From Ardenticatenaceae bacterium (GTDB taxonomy: Bacteria; Chloroflexota; Anaerolineae; Promineifilales; Promineifilaceae), in contig JACKBS010000005.1 in the NCBI GenBank assembly GCA_020634435.1, forward strand, positions 62,001 to 126,000: DNA of 64,000 nt, read 5' to 3'. The notes below the pieces were generated by a model. The model searched no databases and was not told the DNA's origin. It was given only the letters and a program-made list of their open reading frames with translations. This document shows, in pieces, positions 1 through 7,709 of this stretch (position 1 is the stretch's first letter; every line of letters starts with the position of its first letter). The position numbers and the translations under genes are program-made.

Positions 1-2
1 AA

Positions 3-485
3 GACCAACCACGCCTCGCCCAATTGGATGTCATCGCGTCGATGCAACCCATCCACGCCACATCAGACATGGAAACGGCCGATCGCCACTGGGGCAGCCG
101 CACCAAGGACAGCTACGCCTGGCGCACCATGCTCAACAGCGGCGCGACCCTCGTGTTTGGCTCCGATGCGCCGATTGAGAAGATTGATCCGCTGCCGGGA
201 ATTCATGCGACCGTTACCCGCCGCCGCGCCGATGGCAGTCCAGGCCCCGATGGCTGGCATCCCGAACAAAAGCTCACAATGGCCGAGACAATCCACGCCT
301 TCACCACCGCCGCCGCCATCACCAGCGGCCAGGAAGCACAGTTGGGCAGCATCACCCCCGGCAAGCTGGCCGACTTCACCATCTTCGGGCGGGATATCTT
401 CACCATTCCTGGGGATGAACTGCTAGACGTCTCGATTGACGGCACGATCGTGGGTGGCCAGTTCAAACACCGCACATTTTCGTAG
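3..485 (+). CDS. Amidohydrolase family protein (YtcJ-like), C-terminal part only
   Basis: The reading frame is open from the left edge, so the true start lies outside the window; about 160 residues remain. The visible part matches the C-terminal half of amidohydrolase_3/YtcJ-type metal-dependent hydrolases: 'MQPIHATSDM', then 'AWRTMLNSGATLVFGSDAP' with the metal-site Asp of the SDAP motif, then the 'GSITPGKLADFTIF' segment that closes the composite beta-sandwich domain. These enzymes hydrolyse C-N bonds in the cytoplasm with one or two metal ions; the substrate cannot be told from this fragment. The stop codon lies inside a hairpin repeat (482-533) shared with 27263-27312. Family assignment is confident; the specific function is unknown. 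Confidence 0.85.
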   Translation, partial: DQPRLAQLDVIASMQPIHATSDMETADRHWGSRTKDSYAWRTMLNSGATLVFGSDAPIEKIDPLPGIHATVTRRRADGSPGPDGWHPEQKLTMAETIHAFTTAAAITSGQEAQLGSITPGKLADFTIFGRDIFTIPGDELLDVSIDGTIVGGQFKHRTFS

Positions 486-533
486 CCGCAGTTTCTTACT
501 GCGTTGGTTTACGCGGAAAGAATCCGCGGCTAC
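482..533. repeat. Hairpin repeat, GTAGCCGC...GCGGCTAC family
   Basis: Perfect 8-nt terminal arms (482-489 and 526-533) bracket an inner stem. The same outer arms and the following TTTCTTA recur at 27263-27312. This copy covers the stop codon of the amidohydrolase and fills most of the convergent gap to the DUF2723 gene. Confidence 0.6.
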
Positions 534-3136
534 TGGACGAGAATCGGGCCCAAAATGTAGCGGTCGCCATTGAGGTTGCCATCCTGGTCAGAAATGTGCA
601 GGCGGCGACCACTGACCATTTCATACAGCCCAACTTCGATGTAGTATGTGCCCGGTGCCAGGTCTGCGGGGATGGGCAGGCGGTATGGGTCGATGTAGTG
701 CTGGCCGGGGAGCCATTTGGGAATCCACAAATGGGTCGGGGCGGAGCCGCCCAGCGGCGTGTAATCCAGAAAAACGTAGGGCACATTATTGCCGTCGATG
801 AGGTGGACAAAGACGGTGTAGCTCTCTTCCGCTTTCGCCAGCGCGGCCCACTCTAGCGTTACATTTACCACATCACCTCGCTGGGCGCTGATTATTTGGT
901 CCGCTTCCCAGGGCGCTGTGGCGTGTTCGCCGTTGGCGCTGGCCGACGCGCTTACCAACCCCACCCGCTGCCGAAAGTTTGCCAGCAAGCCGTCCGTTTC
1001 AGGTGGATTGTCTTGCGTGGTCACGCTGAGCGGCCCTAAATCCACATCAAGCGGGATTTCCTCGTTCTGGCTGAGGTTTTTTACGTTGAGCCGCAGCGGG
1101 TAGACGCCGCTGGCCAAGTCGTGCGGTAGAGCAAAGTCAAACCGCTCTACGATAACCTCGCCCGCCCACCAGCGCGGCGTGATGAGGTGGCTGTCGGTAG
1201 TAAACTCGTAGCGAATGTCGCCGACGTAGAGCACGGGCACGTAATAATCTTCGATCACGACAGGAACACGCATGGCCAGGGTGAGCGGCACAAACTCCCC
1301 AGCGGCGACATGATGTTCCGGCAGATCGTAGGCCACCATTTCGATGGCGTCAGCAACGGCCGTTACCGCCGTCATTTCCTCAGGCACAGACGTATCCCCT
1401 GGCTCCACCACCTGGTAAAAGAGGCCAGACGGCCGTAGCCGGAAATCTGTGCCAGCCAGCGGACCAGGGCGGTAGTTGCTCAGGTAGACAGGACCAGCGG
1501 CAAGATTTTCGAAAACGGCCGTTAACCACGGATTTTCTGTACCCGCCGCCACCAATTTTGGCGTCACAATCGCCGGATCAGGCCAATTATTATTGACATA
1601 ACGCTCGTACCACAGCGGCGTCATGTGCTCCCAATCGCTCAGCAGCACCGCCCCGGCTTCTTGCTCGTCGGCCCAATGTTCAACGGCTTCAATCACCTGC
1701 TGTCCCTCGTCGTAGTCGCGCAAAGAAACACGAGAAACGTTTTGCCACACCTGCCAAATCGGCCCCACAATAAAGAAAAACGCCAACGCAGAGGCGCGAA
1801 GGCGCGGAGATAAATTAAATCCGCGTTCATCCGCGTTCATCCGCGTCCCAATTACCAAAAGCCCGAGCAGACCCAACCCGGCAAACAGACCCACAATCAA
1901 AAACGGTCCAATCAGGTACGCCATGCTGTCCTGCGCCCGCAGGCTGATAACGAAGGCGTAGATGCTGAGGAAGGTAAGAGCGTAGAGGATGACGGGATGA
2001 CGGGGTGACAGGGTGTGCGATGAGGACATCGCGGGGTGACCGTTTGTCACCTTGTCACCTTGTCTCAAGCGATTGTAAATCGCAGTCACCTTGTCAAAAA
2101 TCGGCCAGAGCAAGCCGAACGCTGCCAGCAAAAGAACCGGCCAGGTAAACTGCAAGCGCAGCAGGCTCCAGAAGACGCGGACACGGTTGGGTTGGTCAGC
2201 CAGGGAGACGTAAGGCAGGGTATCGCTGAGGCCACGAGCCAGGACGTGATCCAGGAAGCCGTTGAGCGTGTTCATGGTGGTGGGGCCAAAGCCAGGGTCC
2301 ATCGGGCTGCGGATGGGGAAGTAAAGCCAAACGGAGAGGCCAAGCAGAGCGAAGCCGACCATCTTGAGGGCGGTTTTCCAATTGTGCTGCACCATTTTGA
2401 GGAAATTGGAGATTAGAGATTGGAGATTGAGGCGCGTATTTCCAATCTCTAATCTCCAGTCTCCAATCTCTCTCTGCCACCAAACGCTCAAAATAAACAG
2501 CGCATACGCCGGAAAGCCAAACACGGTGAGCGGATGGTGTGTAATGCCCAGCCCGGCGGTAAGGGCAAAGGCGTAAAGTAGGGTCGAAGCATGCTTCGAC
2601 CGTACCGAAGCCCACCAGCGCGTTAAAAAGTACAGATTTCCCGCGAAAAACGTAGCGGTAAGGATGTGCGGATTGGCGTGGATGGCGTGCTGCCAGTGGT
2701 TTACGGCCGTTCCCACCACCAGCGCCCCAAACAACGCCACCATCGTCCCAAAAAGTTCAACATCTTGAGGAAGTTGAACTTTTTTAGCGATGGTACGAAT
2801 GATGCCAAACACAAACCATGCCCCGAGCGAAGCCGAAACGGCCGCTAACAAATGCATCCGCCAGGCCACCGAGCCAAAGGGAATGAGGGTCTGGAACAGT
2901 TTGCCAACCAGAGTAATAAACGCATAGCCGGGCGGATGGGCAATGCCCAGCATGTTGGCCACAAACGTGTATTCACTGGGGTCACCCAGCACGGGCGATT
3001 GGGCCAGGGTGAGGAGGTAAAGGGTGAAGAGTAGCGTGATTAAAAAGAGATTGGAGATTAGAGATTGGAGATTAGGTGAGGTCTTCAATCTCCAATCTCC
3101 AGTCCCCAATCTCCTACTTTTTGAGTAGTTGGTCAT
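530..3136 (-). CDS. DUF2723 family membrane protein (GT-C-like), with embedded repeats
   Basis: About 868 residues. After the N-terminal repeat-derived segment there is a signal-anchor helix, then the family motif 'DPSEY...GIAHPPGYAF', then about 10 hydrophobic segments and a C-terminal soluble beta-rich domain. DUF2723 proteins are related to protein O-mannosyltransferases and are thought to glycosylate at the membrane; the substrate here is unknown. I chose ATG at 3136 because longer starts only run inside the upstream glycosyltransferase gene, whose 3' end it overlaps by 23 bp. The frame is unusually loaded with repeats: 1785-1850, 2002-2061, 2405-2467, 2582-2601, 2751-2783 and 3050-3110 are all palindromic or repeated DNA read through in frame. 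Peptides such as 'GDWRL...LQSLISN' occur twice and are repeat-encoded, not family sequence. Confidence 0.85.
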   Translation of the reverse strand: MTNYSKSRRLGTGDWRLKTSPNLQSLISNLFLITLLFTLYLLTLAQSPVLGDPSEYTFVANMLGIAHPPGYAFITLVGKLFQTLIPFGSVAWRMHLLAAVSASLGAWFVFGIIRTIAKKVQLPQDVELFGTMVALFGALVVGTAVNHWQHAIHANPHILTATFFAGNLYFLTRWWASVRSKHASTLLYAFALTAGLGITHHPLTVFGFPAYALFILSVWWQREIGDWRLEIGNTRLNLQSLISNFLKMVQHNWKTALKMVGFALLGLSVWLYFPIRSPMDPGFGPTTMNTLNGFLDHVLARGLSDTLPYVSLADQPNRVRVFWSLLRLQFTWPVLLLAAFGLLWPIFDKVTAIYNRLRQGDKVTNGHPAMSSSHTLSPRHPVILYALTFLSIYAFVISLRAQDSMAYLIGPFLIVGLFAGLGLLGLLVIGTRMNADERGFNLSPRLRASALAFFFIVGPIWQVWQNVSRVSLRDYDEGQQVIEAVEHWADEQEAGAVLLSDWEHMTPLWYERYVNNNWPDPAIVTPKLVAAGTENPWLTAVFENLAAGPVYLSNYRPGPLAGTDFRLRPSGLFYQVVEPGDTSVPEEMTAVTAVADAIEMVAYDLPEHHVAAGEFVPLTLAMRVPVVIEDYYVPVLYVGDIRYEFTTDSHLITPRWWAGEVIVERFDFALPHDLASGVYPLRLNVKNLSQNEEIPLDVDLGPLSVTTQDNPPETDGLLANFRQRVGLVSASASANGEHATAPWEADQIISAQRGDVVNVTLEWAALAKAEESYTVFVHLIDGNNVPYVFLDYTPLGGSAPTHLWIPKWLPGQHYIDPYRLPIPADLAPGTYYIEVGLYEMVSGRRLHISDQDGNLNGDRYILGPILVQ
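1785..1850. repeat. In-frame repeat with CCGCGTTCAT direct repeats
   Basis: A GCAGAGGCGCGAAGGCGCGG-type segment is followed by two exact copies of CCGCGTTCAT (1821-1840) and a third partial copy. It is translated in frame within the DUF2723 protein, between two hydrophobic segments, so it sits in a loop. Confidence 0.6.
2002..2061. repeat. In-frame imperfect hairpin repeat (GGTGACA type)
   Basis: Arms 2002-2015 and 2048-2061 pair with 3 mismatches in 14. A second stem, GCGATG/CATCGC, lies in the loop. It is read through in the DUF2723 frame, giving the polar loop peptide 'RQGDKVTNGHPAMSSSHTLS'. Confidence 0.6.
2405..2467. repeat. In-frame hairpin repeat, ATTGGAGATTAGAG family, copy 1
   Basis: Two 25-nt arms (2405-2429 and 2443-2467) pair with only 3 mismatches around a 13-nt loop. 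It is related to the copy at 3050-3110 and the half copy at 59594-59625. It is inserted in frame in the DUF2723 gene and encodes 'REIGDWRLEIGNTRLNLQSL'. Confidence 0.8.
2582..2601. repeat. Perfect 20-bp palindrome inside the DUF2723 gene
   Basis: GGTCGAAGCA followed directly by TGCTTCGACC. It is read in frame (peptide 'SVRSKHAST'). Confidence 0.6.
2751..2783. repeat. In-frame hairpin with 11-nt arms
   Basis: AAAAGTTCAAC (2751-2761) pairs perfectly with GTTGAACTTTT (2773-2783) around an 11-nt loop. It is read in frame in the DUF2723 gene as 'KKVQLPQDVELFG', between two hydrophobic segments. Confidence 0.6.
3050..3110. repeat. Hairpin repeat, ATTGGAGATTAGAG family, copy 2 at a gene junction
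   Basis: Arms 3050-3073 and 3087-3110 pair with 3 mismatches. The element lies between the glycosyltransferase stop codon and the first hydrophobic segment of the DUF2723 protein, and it encodes the DUF2723 N-terminal residues 'GDWRL...LQSLISN'. Confidence 0.75.
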
Positions 3137-4238
3137 AGACGGCAATGGTTTCTTGCGCTGTTTTGGCCCAGCTGAACTTTTGCACCTGCGCCAGGCCAAG
3201 CTGCTGGCGGTGAGCATATTCGTCTTTATCGGTGAGCAGGCGGTGGATTACGGCCGTCATCTCTTCCACATTGCGCGGATCAAAATAGGCCGCCGCTTCA
3301 CCGCCAACTTCCGGGTGTGGCCCGGCATTGCTGGCGGCCACCACCTGCCCCGAAGCCATCTGCTCCAAAATGGGTAGGCCAAAGCCCTCGTACAGGCTAG
3401 GCTGCACGCCCAGAGCGGCACCAGCCAGCACAGCGGGTAGATCTTCATCTGGCACCCAACCGAGAACTTTTACGGCCGTTTGCAACCCATCGGCCTCAAT
3501 CTTGGCAAAAAAGTCATCGTAGAGCCAACCCTTGCCCCCAGCCAGGACGAGGGAGAGGTTTGGGAAGAAGGAGCGAAGAGATTTGAGGGCATCGAGCAGG
3601 CGATTTAGATTTTTGCGCGGCTCGATGGTGCTGAGATGAACAAGGTACCGGTCGGGTAAATCGTATGTCTGTTTAATTTGGGTTACCCTGGCCGGGGACA
3701 CAGGTCGAAAATGGGAAGCCGGTGCCTCGTACACAACATGAATCTTAGCCGGATCGATGCCATAGTGCGTGACGATGTCTTGCCGGGTTGCCTGCGAAAT
3801 AGCAACGATGGCGTCGGCGCGACGGCAAAAAAGCGGCATGGCCAGGTTGAGGTACCAGTAGTTAAGCTTTTTGTGGTAGGCGGGGAACAGTTTGGGAATC
3901 AGGTCGTGAATGGTAAGCACGGTAGGCACGCCGCGCAGAGGCATGAGCAAATGCTCGGTGCTGTGGAACAGCTCCGCACCAGGCACCAACCGGTTAAAAC
4001 CTACGTGACCCCACTGCCCCAGCAGCACGGCCATGCGCCACGGCTTGTAGCCCCACTGCACCGATTTTTGTGGGATATTGGTGGGAAGCGAGGGAGGAAA
4101 ACGGCCGTCTTTCCCCCGATTATAAAAAAGGGCAAAACGTTCCGGTTGAGCGGCGATCAGCTCCTGGGCCAGCTTTTCGCTATACCGCCCCAACCCTGCA
4201 CGGGCATGAACGGCCGCAGAAATGTCCACATAAATCAT
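3114..4238 (-). CDS. Glycosyltransferase family 1/4 (GT-B fold)
   Basis: 374 residues with a two-Rossmann GT-B layout. The N-terminal acceptor domain (about 1-175) holds 'HDLIPKLFP' and 'AISQATRQDI'. The C-terminal donor domain (about 185-350) holds 'STIEPRKNLNRLL' and the E-x7-E signature 'EGFGLPILE', which binds the nucleotide sugar in GT4 retaining enzymes. It is cytoplasmic or membrane-peripheral and probably acts on exopolysaccharide or a cell-surface glycan. It lies directly upstream of the DUF2723 protein on the same strand with overlapping ends, which suggests translational coupling and a shared glycan pathway. The start at 4238 gives 'MIYVDISAAVHARAGLGRYS', typical of the family N-terminus. 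Confidence 0.88.
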   Translation of the reverse strand: MIYVDISAAVHARAGLGRYSEKLAQELIAAQPERFALFYNRGKDGRFPPSLPTNIPQKSVQWGYKPWRMAVLLGQWGHVGFNRLVPGAELFHSTEHLLMPLRGVPTVLTIHDLIPKLFPAYHKKLNYWYLNLAMPLFCRRADAIVAISQATRQDIVTHYGIDPAKIHVVYEAPASHFRPVSPARVTQIKQTYDLPDRYLVHLSTIEPRKNLNRLLDALKSLRSFFPNLSLVLAGGKGWLYDDFFAKIEADGLQTAVKVLGWVPDEDLPAVLAGAALGVQPSLYEGFGLPILEQMASGQVVAASNAGPHPEVGGEAAAYFDPRNVEEMTAVIHRLLTDKDEYAHRQQLGLAQVQKFSWAKTAQETIAVYDQLLKK

Positions 4239-4296
4239 GGTGGGATTGTAACAGCAGGGAGAAGCCGAGTCTAAGCCGATTCACTCATAGAAAAAT

Positions 4297-4364
4297 AATC
4301 CACAGATTACACAGATTTCGTAGATAAGAAAATTTATCTGTGCAATCTGTGTAATCTGTGGATT
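4297..4364. repeat. Intergenic hairpin repeat with perfect 21-nt arms
   Basis: AATCCACAGATTACACAGATT (arm 4297-4317) is the exact reverse complement of 4344-4364, with a further short stem in the loop. It fills the gap between the epimerase and the glycosyltransferase. Copies of this sort in other bacteria are often mis-annotated as 'NPQITQI...' peptides. It could also act as a transcription-stopping hairpin, but no T-run follows. Confidence 0.75.
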
Positions 4365-4383
4365 CCCATTTATTGGTGTGCAC

Positions 4384-5403
4384 TTACGCCTGGGGTTTCT
4401 TATCCAGGTAGCCCGCTTCGCGCAGCCAGGCTTCCGTCTTTTGCATACCCTCTTCGATGGACACGCGGGATTCAAAGCCCAACTGCTCTTTGGCCTTGGT
4501 TGCCGGGAACTCGGCTTTGAGGCCATACATGCGCAGACGAGGGCGGTTGAGCGGCAAATCCAGCCGCAGCACTTTATTGAGGGCAATCAGCACGTGTGCT
4601 GCCCAAAACGGAATACGACGCGGCTGGCGGCCACACATACGGCCGTAATAGCCAAACCACTCGTTAAACGTCACCACCGGATCGCACATGTTGTACGCCT
4701 GTCCTACGGCCTCAGGACGAACGGCCGTTAGCAGCATGCCATCAATCAAGTTATCCACATAAACCGGGTAGGCGTGGCCCGTACCGTCGCCAAAAATGAC
4801 CGGCATCCCTTTGCACACCAGCTTGATCATGTTGATCGTCCAGCTTTGCGCCCGCGGACCATACACCAGACCAGGTCGTACGGCCGTTACCTCCAACCCC
4901 AACTGCCGACCTAGCTCAAAGGCACGAATTTCACCCAGCGCTTTGGTACGGCCGTAAATCACCTCTTGCTCGGTGTCCAACAGCTGGTCTTCGTCCACCA
5001 GCAGCACCTTCGGCGGATGACCGTAGGCGGCAATGGAGCTCACCTGGACAAACCGCTTCACGCCCGCTTCGGCCGCCAGCCGCACCGCCAGAGCCGTGGC
5101 CGCCACGTTTAGGGCGTACGCTTGCTGCTCGCCGCCGTGCCGCCCCAACCAGGCCGCCACGTGGAAAACCACTTCCTGGCCTTCCATCGCCCGGCGCGTG
5201 GCTTCTTCATCCAGCAAATCGGCCGTCATCAGGGTGACGCCTGCTTCCTTAACAAAAGGCACCGCGTCCAGATTGCGCCCGGTGCCGGTGACAATGGCCC
5301 CTTCTTCGCGCGCTAGCCGCTCGGCCAGCCGCCCGCCAATAAAACCGGTGGCCCCGGTTACCAAAACTTTTTTACCGTTGAGTGCATTATTTATGATCGA
5401 CAT
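4384..5403 (-). CDS. NAD-dependent epimerase/dehydratase (extended SDR)
   Basis: 339 residues. The glycine-rich cofactor motif 'TGATGFIG' is at residues 16-23 and the catalytic YxxxK is 'YGRTK' near residue 150, with 'VSSIAAYG' supplying the Ser. This is the extended SDR family that oxidises, reduces or epimerises nucleotide sugars or 3-beta-hydroxy substrates in the cytoplasm. The internal 'RPGLVYGPRA' and 'YPVYVDNLIDG' segments are typical of 3-beta-HSD/epimerase-like members. It lies upstream of the glycosyltransferase on the same strand, so a nucleotide-sugar or isoprenoid-glycolipid role is plausible. Substrate unknown. Confidence 0.87.
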   Translation of the reverse strand: MSIINNALNGKKVLVTGATGFIGGRLAERLAREEGAIVTGTGRNLDAVPFVKEAGVTLMTADLLDEEATRRAMEGQEVVFHVAAWLGRHGGEQQAYALNVAATALAVRLAAEAGVKRFVQVSSIAAYGHPPKVLLVDEDQLLDTEQEVIYGRTKALGEIRAFELGRQLGLEVTAVRPGLVYGPRAQSWTINMIKLVCKGMPVIFGDGTGHAYPVYVDNLIDGMLLTAVRPEAVGQAYNMCDPVVTFNEWFGYYGRMCGRQPRRIPFWAAHVLIALNKVLRLDLPLNRPRLRMYGLKAEFPATKAKEQLGFESRVSIEEGMQKTEAWLREAGYLDKKPQA

Positions 5404-5466
5404 GGTCTGGAATTGTAATGGAAAAGGGCACGACCGTCATGCCGAAACCCACCTAAATGCAAAGAA

Positions 5467-5501
5467 GAACGGCCGTACTCTTGGCGAGAATACGGCCGTT
5501 C
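5467..5501 (-). terminator. Hairpin terminator built from two ACGGCCGT copies
   Basis: GAACGGCCGTA (5467-5477) pairs perfectly with TACGGCCGTTC (5491-5501). Read leftward from the KimA-like gene, the stem is followed by TTCTTTGC, a T-rich tract. It lies 27 bp past that gene's stop codon, the right place for its terminator. Confidence 0.55.
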
Positions 5502-5527
5502 CGACAAAAAGGTGGTGGTTGGTAAAT

Positions 5528-7510
5528 TTAGACGGCTTCAGCTTCCGCTGCTTCTGGTTCCTCAGCGTCGGCTTTCACCTCAGTAGACTCCACAACAGCC
5601 GGGATGTGATACGGTACGTCAATCACAATCACATCTTCCCGGTTGCGCAGTTCGCGGCGCAAAATGTTGGCTGTTTGATTATGCAGCACTTGCGCCAAAA
5701 CATCTTCCGGCACAAATTCAGGAATAACAATGGTCACCAACTGCTCATCAAACTCCAGACGGTTAACGCGATCCACATAATCAACCAGCGGCGTCAAAAT
5801 ATCGCGGTAATCGTAATCAATGATCACCAATTCGATGCCTTCCGTTAATCGGGGGAAGCGTGCCCAGCGTCGTTCAATACGCTCATGAATCTCTGGCGTG
5901 GTAGCGACACAAACCGCGCGCACATCTGTAGAAATCAGCTTGGCGTACTGCAACGCCCGCAGTGTACCGCGATGCACATCAGCAATCGGCACGACGGCCA
6001 CGTTAGCCACATCCACCAGCTCATCTTCCGAAAAATCTTCCGTACTGAGCGTGTACGCTACTTTTTTGTAATGTCTGTGAATGATATTAAACATGGTTAC
6101 CAGCAGCGGAATGGCCAGCGCCACAATCCACGCGCCGTCCACAAACTTGGTCGCCACCAAAATGATGAAGACGACACCTGTCGTGATGGAACCCACTGTA
6201 TTCAACGCCTGCTTCCAGCGCCAGGAGCGCTCGTAATGAATCTGCGTATTGTCTGTGTGAGCCGATTCACCGGGCTTCAGCTTACCCACCTTACCCATCA
6301 AGCGCGACATACCCGCCTGAGAAAGAGTAAAGCTCAACATCACACCCAGGGCATAGAGCGGCAGCATCGCAATTTCATCGGCATGGAAGGCCACAACGAT
6401 GATGGAAGAAATGACGGCCAGCACCAAAATACCAGAGCTAAAAACCAGGCGGTCACCACGATTCTGCATCCAGCGCGGCATAAAGCCATCTTTTGCCAGG
6501 AAAGAACTCAATCGGGGGAAGTCCTGGTAACCAGTGTTCGCCGCCAGGAACAAAATCAACGCTGTAAAAATCTGCACCCAGTAGTAGATAATGCCGCTGC
6601 CGGTAATTTGCCGCGTCATTTGCGACAAGATGCTCTCGCCATGCTCCACCGGAACCAGGTGCATCCGGGTGGACAGGAAGGTAATGCCCACAAACAAGGA
6701 CATGGCAATGGCACCCATCGCCACCATTGTTTTGGCCGCATTGTGGGATTCCGGTGGCTTAAACGCTTTCACACCATTGCTGATGGCTTCGATACCCGTC
6801 AGGGCGGTACAACCACCGGCAAAAGCGCGCAGCAGCAGCCAAATATAGGCAAATCCCACCAGGGAAGCGGTTGCCGGAACGGTCTCCTCAAACGAGGGCA
6901 GCGGCTCCATGCCAAACAACCCTACGTAACGGGCCATACCAATGGCGATAGTAACCAAAACACCACCCACAAAGGCGTAAGTGGGTAAAGCAAAAATGGT
7001 GCCGCTTTCCCGTACGCCGCGTAAGTTGACCCAGGTAATGAGCACAATGGCCAACAGCGCGATGGGTACACGGTATTCATAGGCACCCGGTATAGCCGAA
7101 GTTAAAGCACGCACCCCAGCCGCCACAGAAACAGAAACGGTGAGGATATAGTCAGTGAGCAAAGCACCACCAGCAATGAGGGAGGGCATGGTGCCCAGGT
7201 TGTCCTTGGCTACGGTGTAAGCGCCACCCCCGTCGGGATAGTGTAAAATGGTCTGGATGTAGCTAAAGATCACCATCAGCACCAGCGTCGCTACGCCGAT
7301 GGCCAAGGGCAGGGTCAGCCGCAGTGCGCCGCTACCCAACACAATAATGACGCTCATGATTGCTTCAGTTGCGTACGCATTACTGCTGATAGGATCAGAT
7401 GCAAAAACAGCGAGAGCCCGGACTTTATCCAGGCGCTCATGAACTTCCTGGCTGGTTGGGAACGGTTTCCCAATCAGCACACGTTTAATATCGGGTAAAT
7501 CAATTGCCAT
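5528..7510 (-). CDS. KimA-like potassium/APC-superfamily transporter
   Basis: 660 residues with about 12 hydrophobic segments up to residue about 470 and then a cytoplasmic domain. The N-terminal 'LAVFASDPISSNAYATEAI' and 'YPDGGGAYTVAKDNLG' closely follow KimA (YdaO) of Bacillus, a proton-coupled potassium importer of the KUP/APC superfamily; many homologues are annotated simply as amino-acid permeases. It is divergent from kdpD, and the leftward kdpE unit lies just beyond, so a potassium role is supported by context. RBS AGGTGG lies 10 nt before the ATG. A TTGACC-16-TATACC promoter lies just upstream. Family is confident; the transported ion is inferred. Confidence 0.85.
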   Translation of the reverse strand: MAIDLPDIKRVLIGKPFPTSQEVHERLDKVRALAVFASDPISSNAYATEAIMSVIIVLGSGALRLTLPLAIGVATLVLMVIFSYIQTILHYPDGGGAYTVAKDNLGTMPSLIAGGALLTDYILTVSVSVAAGVRALTSAIPGAYEYRVPIALLAIVLITWVNLRGVRESGTIFALPTYAFVGGVLVTIAIGMARYVGLFGMEPLPSFEETVPATASLVGFAYIWLLLRAFAGGCTALTGIEAISNGVKAFKPPESHNAAKTMVAMGAIAMSLFVGITFLSTRMHLVPVEHGESILSQMTRQITGSGIIYYWVQIFTALILFLAANTGYQDFPRLSSFLAKDGFMPRWMQNRGDRLVFSSGILVLAVISSIIVVAFHADEIAMLPLYALGVMLSFTLSQAGMSRLMGKVGKLKPGESAHTDNTQIHYERSWRWKQALNTVGSITTGVVFIILVATKFVDGAWIVALAIPLLVTMFNIIHRHYKKVAYTLSTEDFSEDELVDVANVAVVPIADVHRGTLRALQYAKLISTDVRAVCVATTPEIHERIERRWARFPRLTEGIELVIIDYDYRDILTPLVDYVDRVNRLEFDEQLVTIVIPEFVPEDVLAQVLHNQTANILRRELRNREDVIVIDVPYHIPAVVESTEVKADAEEPEAAEAEAV

Positions 7511-7537
7511 TCTTTTAAAACCACCTTTTGTCGTGAA

Positions 7538-7560
7538 AAAACACCCAGCGCGGGTGTTTT
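7538..7560 (-). promoter_or_regulatory. Hairpin at the 5' end of the kimA-like mRNA
   Basis: AAAACACCC and GGGTGTTTT (9-nt perfect arms, 5-nt loop) are followed in the leftward direction by six T residues. It looks like an intrinsic terminator, but it lies at the predicted transcript start, about 28 nt before the start codon. It could be an attenuator from a more upstream start site, a 5'-stabilising hairpin or an operator. Confidence 0.4.
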
Positions 7561-7565
7561 ACTTA

Positions 7566-7593
7566 GGTATAAAGATACTCTTTTTTGGGTCAA
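7566..7593 (-). promoter_or_regulatory. Predicted sigma-70-type promoter of the kimA-like gene
   Basis: Read leftward: TTGACC (7593-7588), a 16-nt spacer, TATACC (7571-7566). The -35 hexamer overlaps the proximal TCAAGAAA box, so a regulator bound there could touch RNA polymerase. Confidence 0.5.
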
Positions 7594-7640
7594 GAAAGGG
7601 TAAAGATGATTTTGTGCGGTATCAAGAAAATATCAAGATG
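7588..7640. promoter_or_regulatory. TCAAGAAA boxes in the kimA-kdpD intergenic region
   Basis: TCAAGAAA at 7590-7597 and 7622-7629 are exactly 32 bp apart (three helical turns); a further TCAAGATG lies at 7633. The same pair at the same 32-bp spacing occurs upstream of the kdpE unit (11394 and 11426). Candidate KdpE binding sites. Confidence 0.45.
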
Positions 7641-7709
7641 GCTTGAGACGGCCGTTGCTGGCTAAAATGTGTCCAAATCAAGCGCTCTATTATTGACGGA
7701 AATGAACAA

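Noticed and set aside
4281..4586. Peptide of the NPQITQIAQI type as a gene
   Set aside because: It is a translation of the 4297-4364 hairpin repeat plus antisense of the epimerase gene.
5885..6988. 367-codon open frame opposite the KimA-like gene
   Set aside because: Antisense to conserved transmembrane sequence; His/Gln/Arg-rich with no domain.
7511..7709. c-di-AMP (ydaO) riboswitch before the KimA-like gene
   Set aside because: I looked for the conserved riboswitch segments on the leftward strand and found none; the leader is also too short if the predicted promoter is right.
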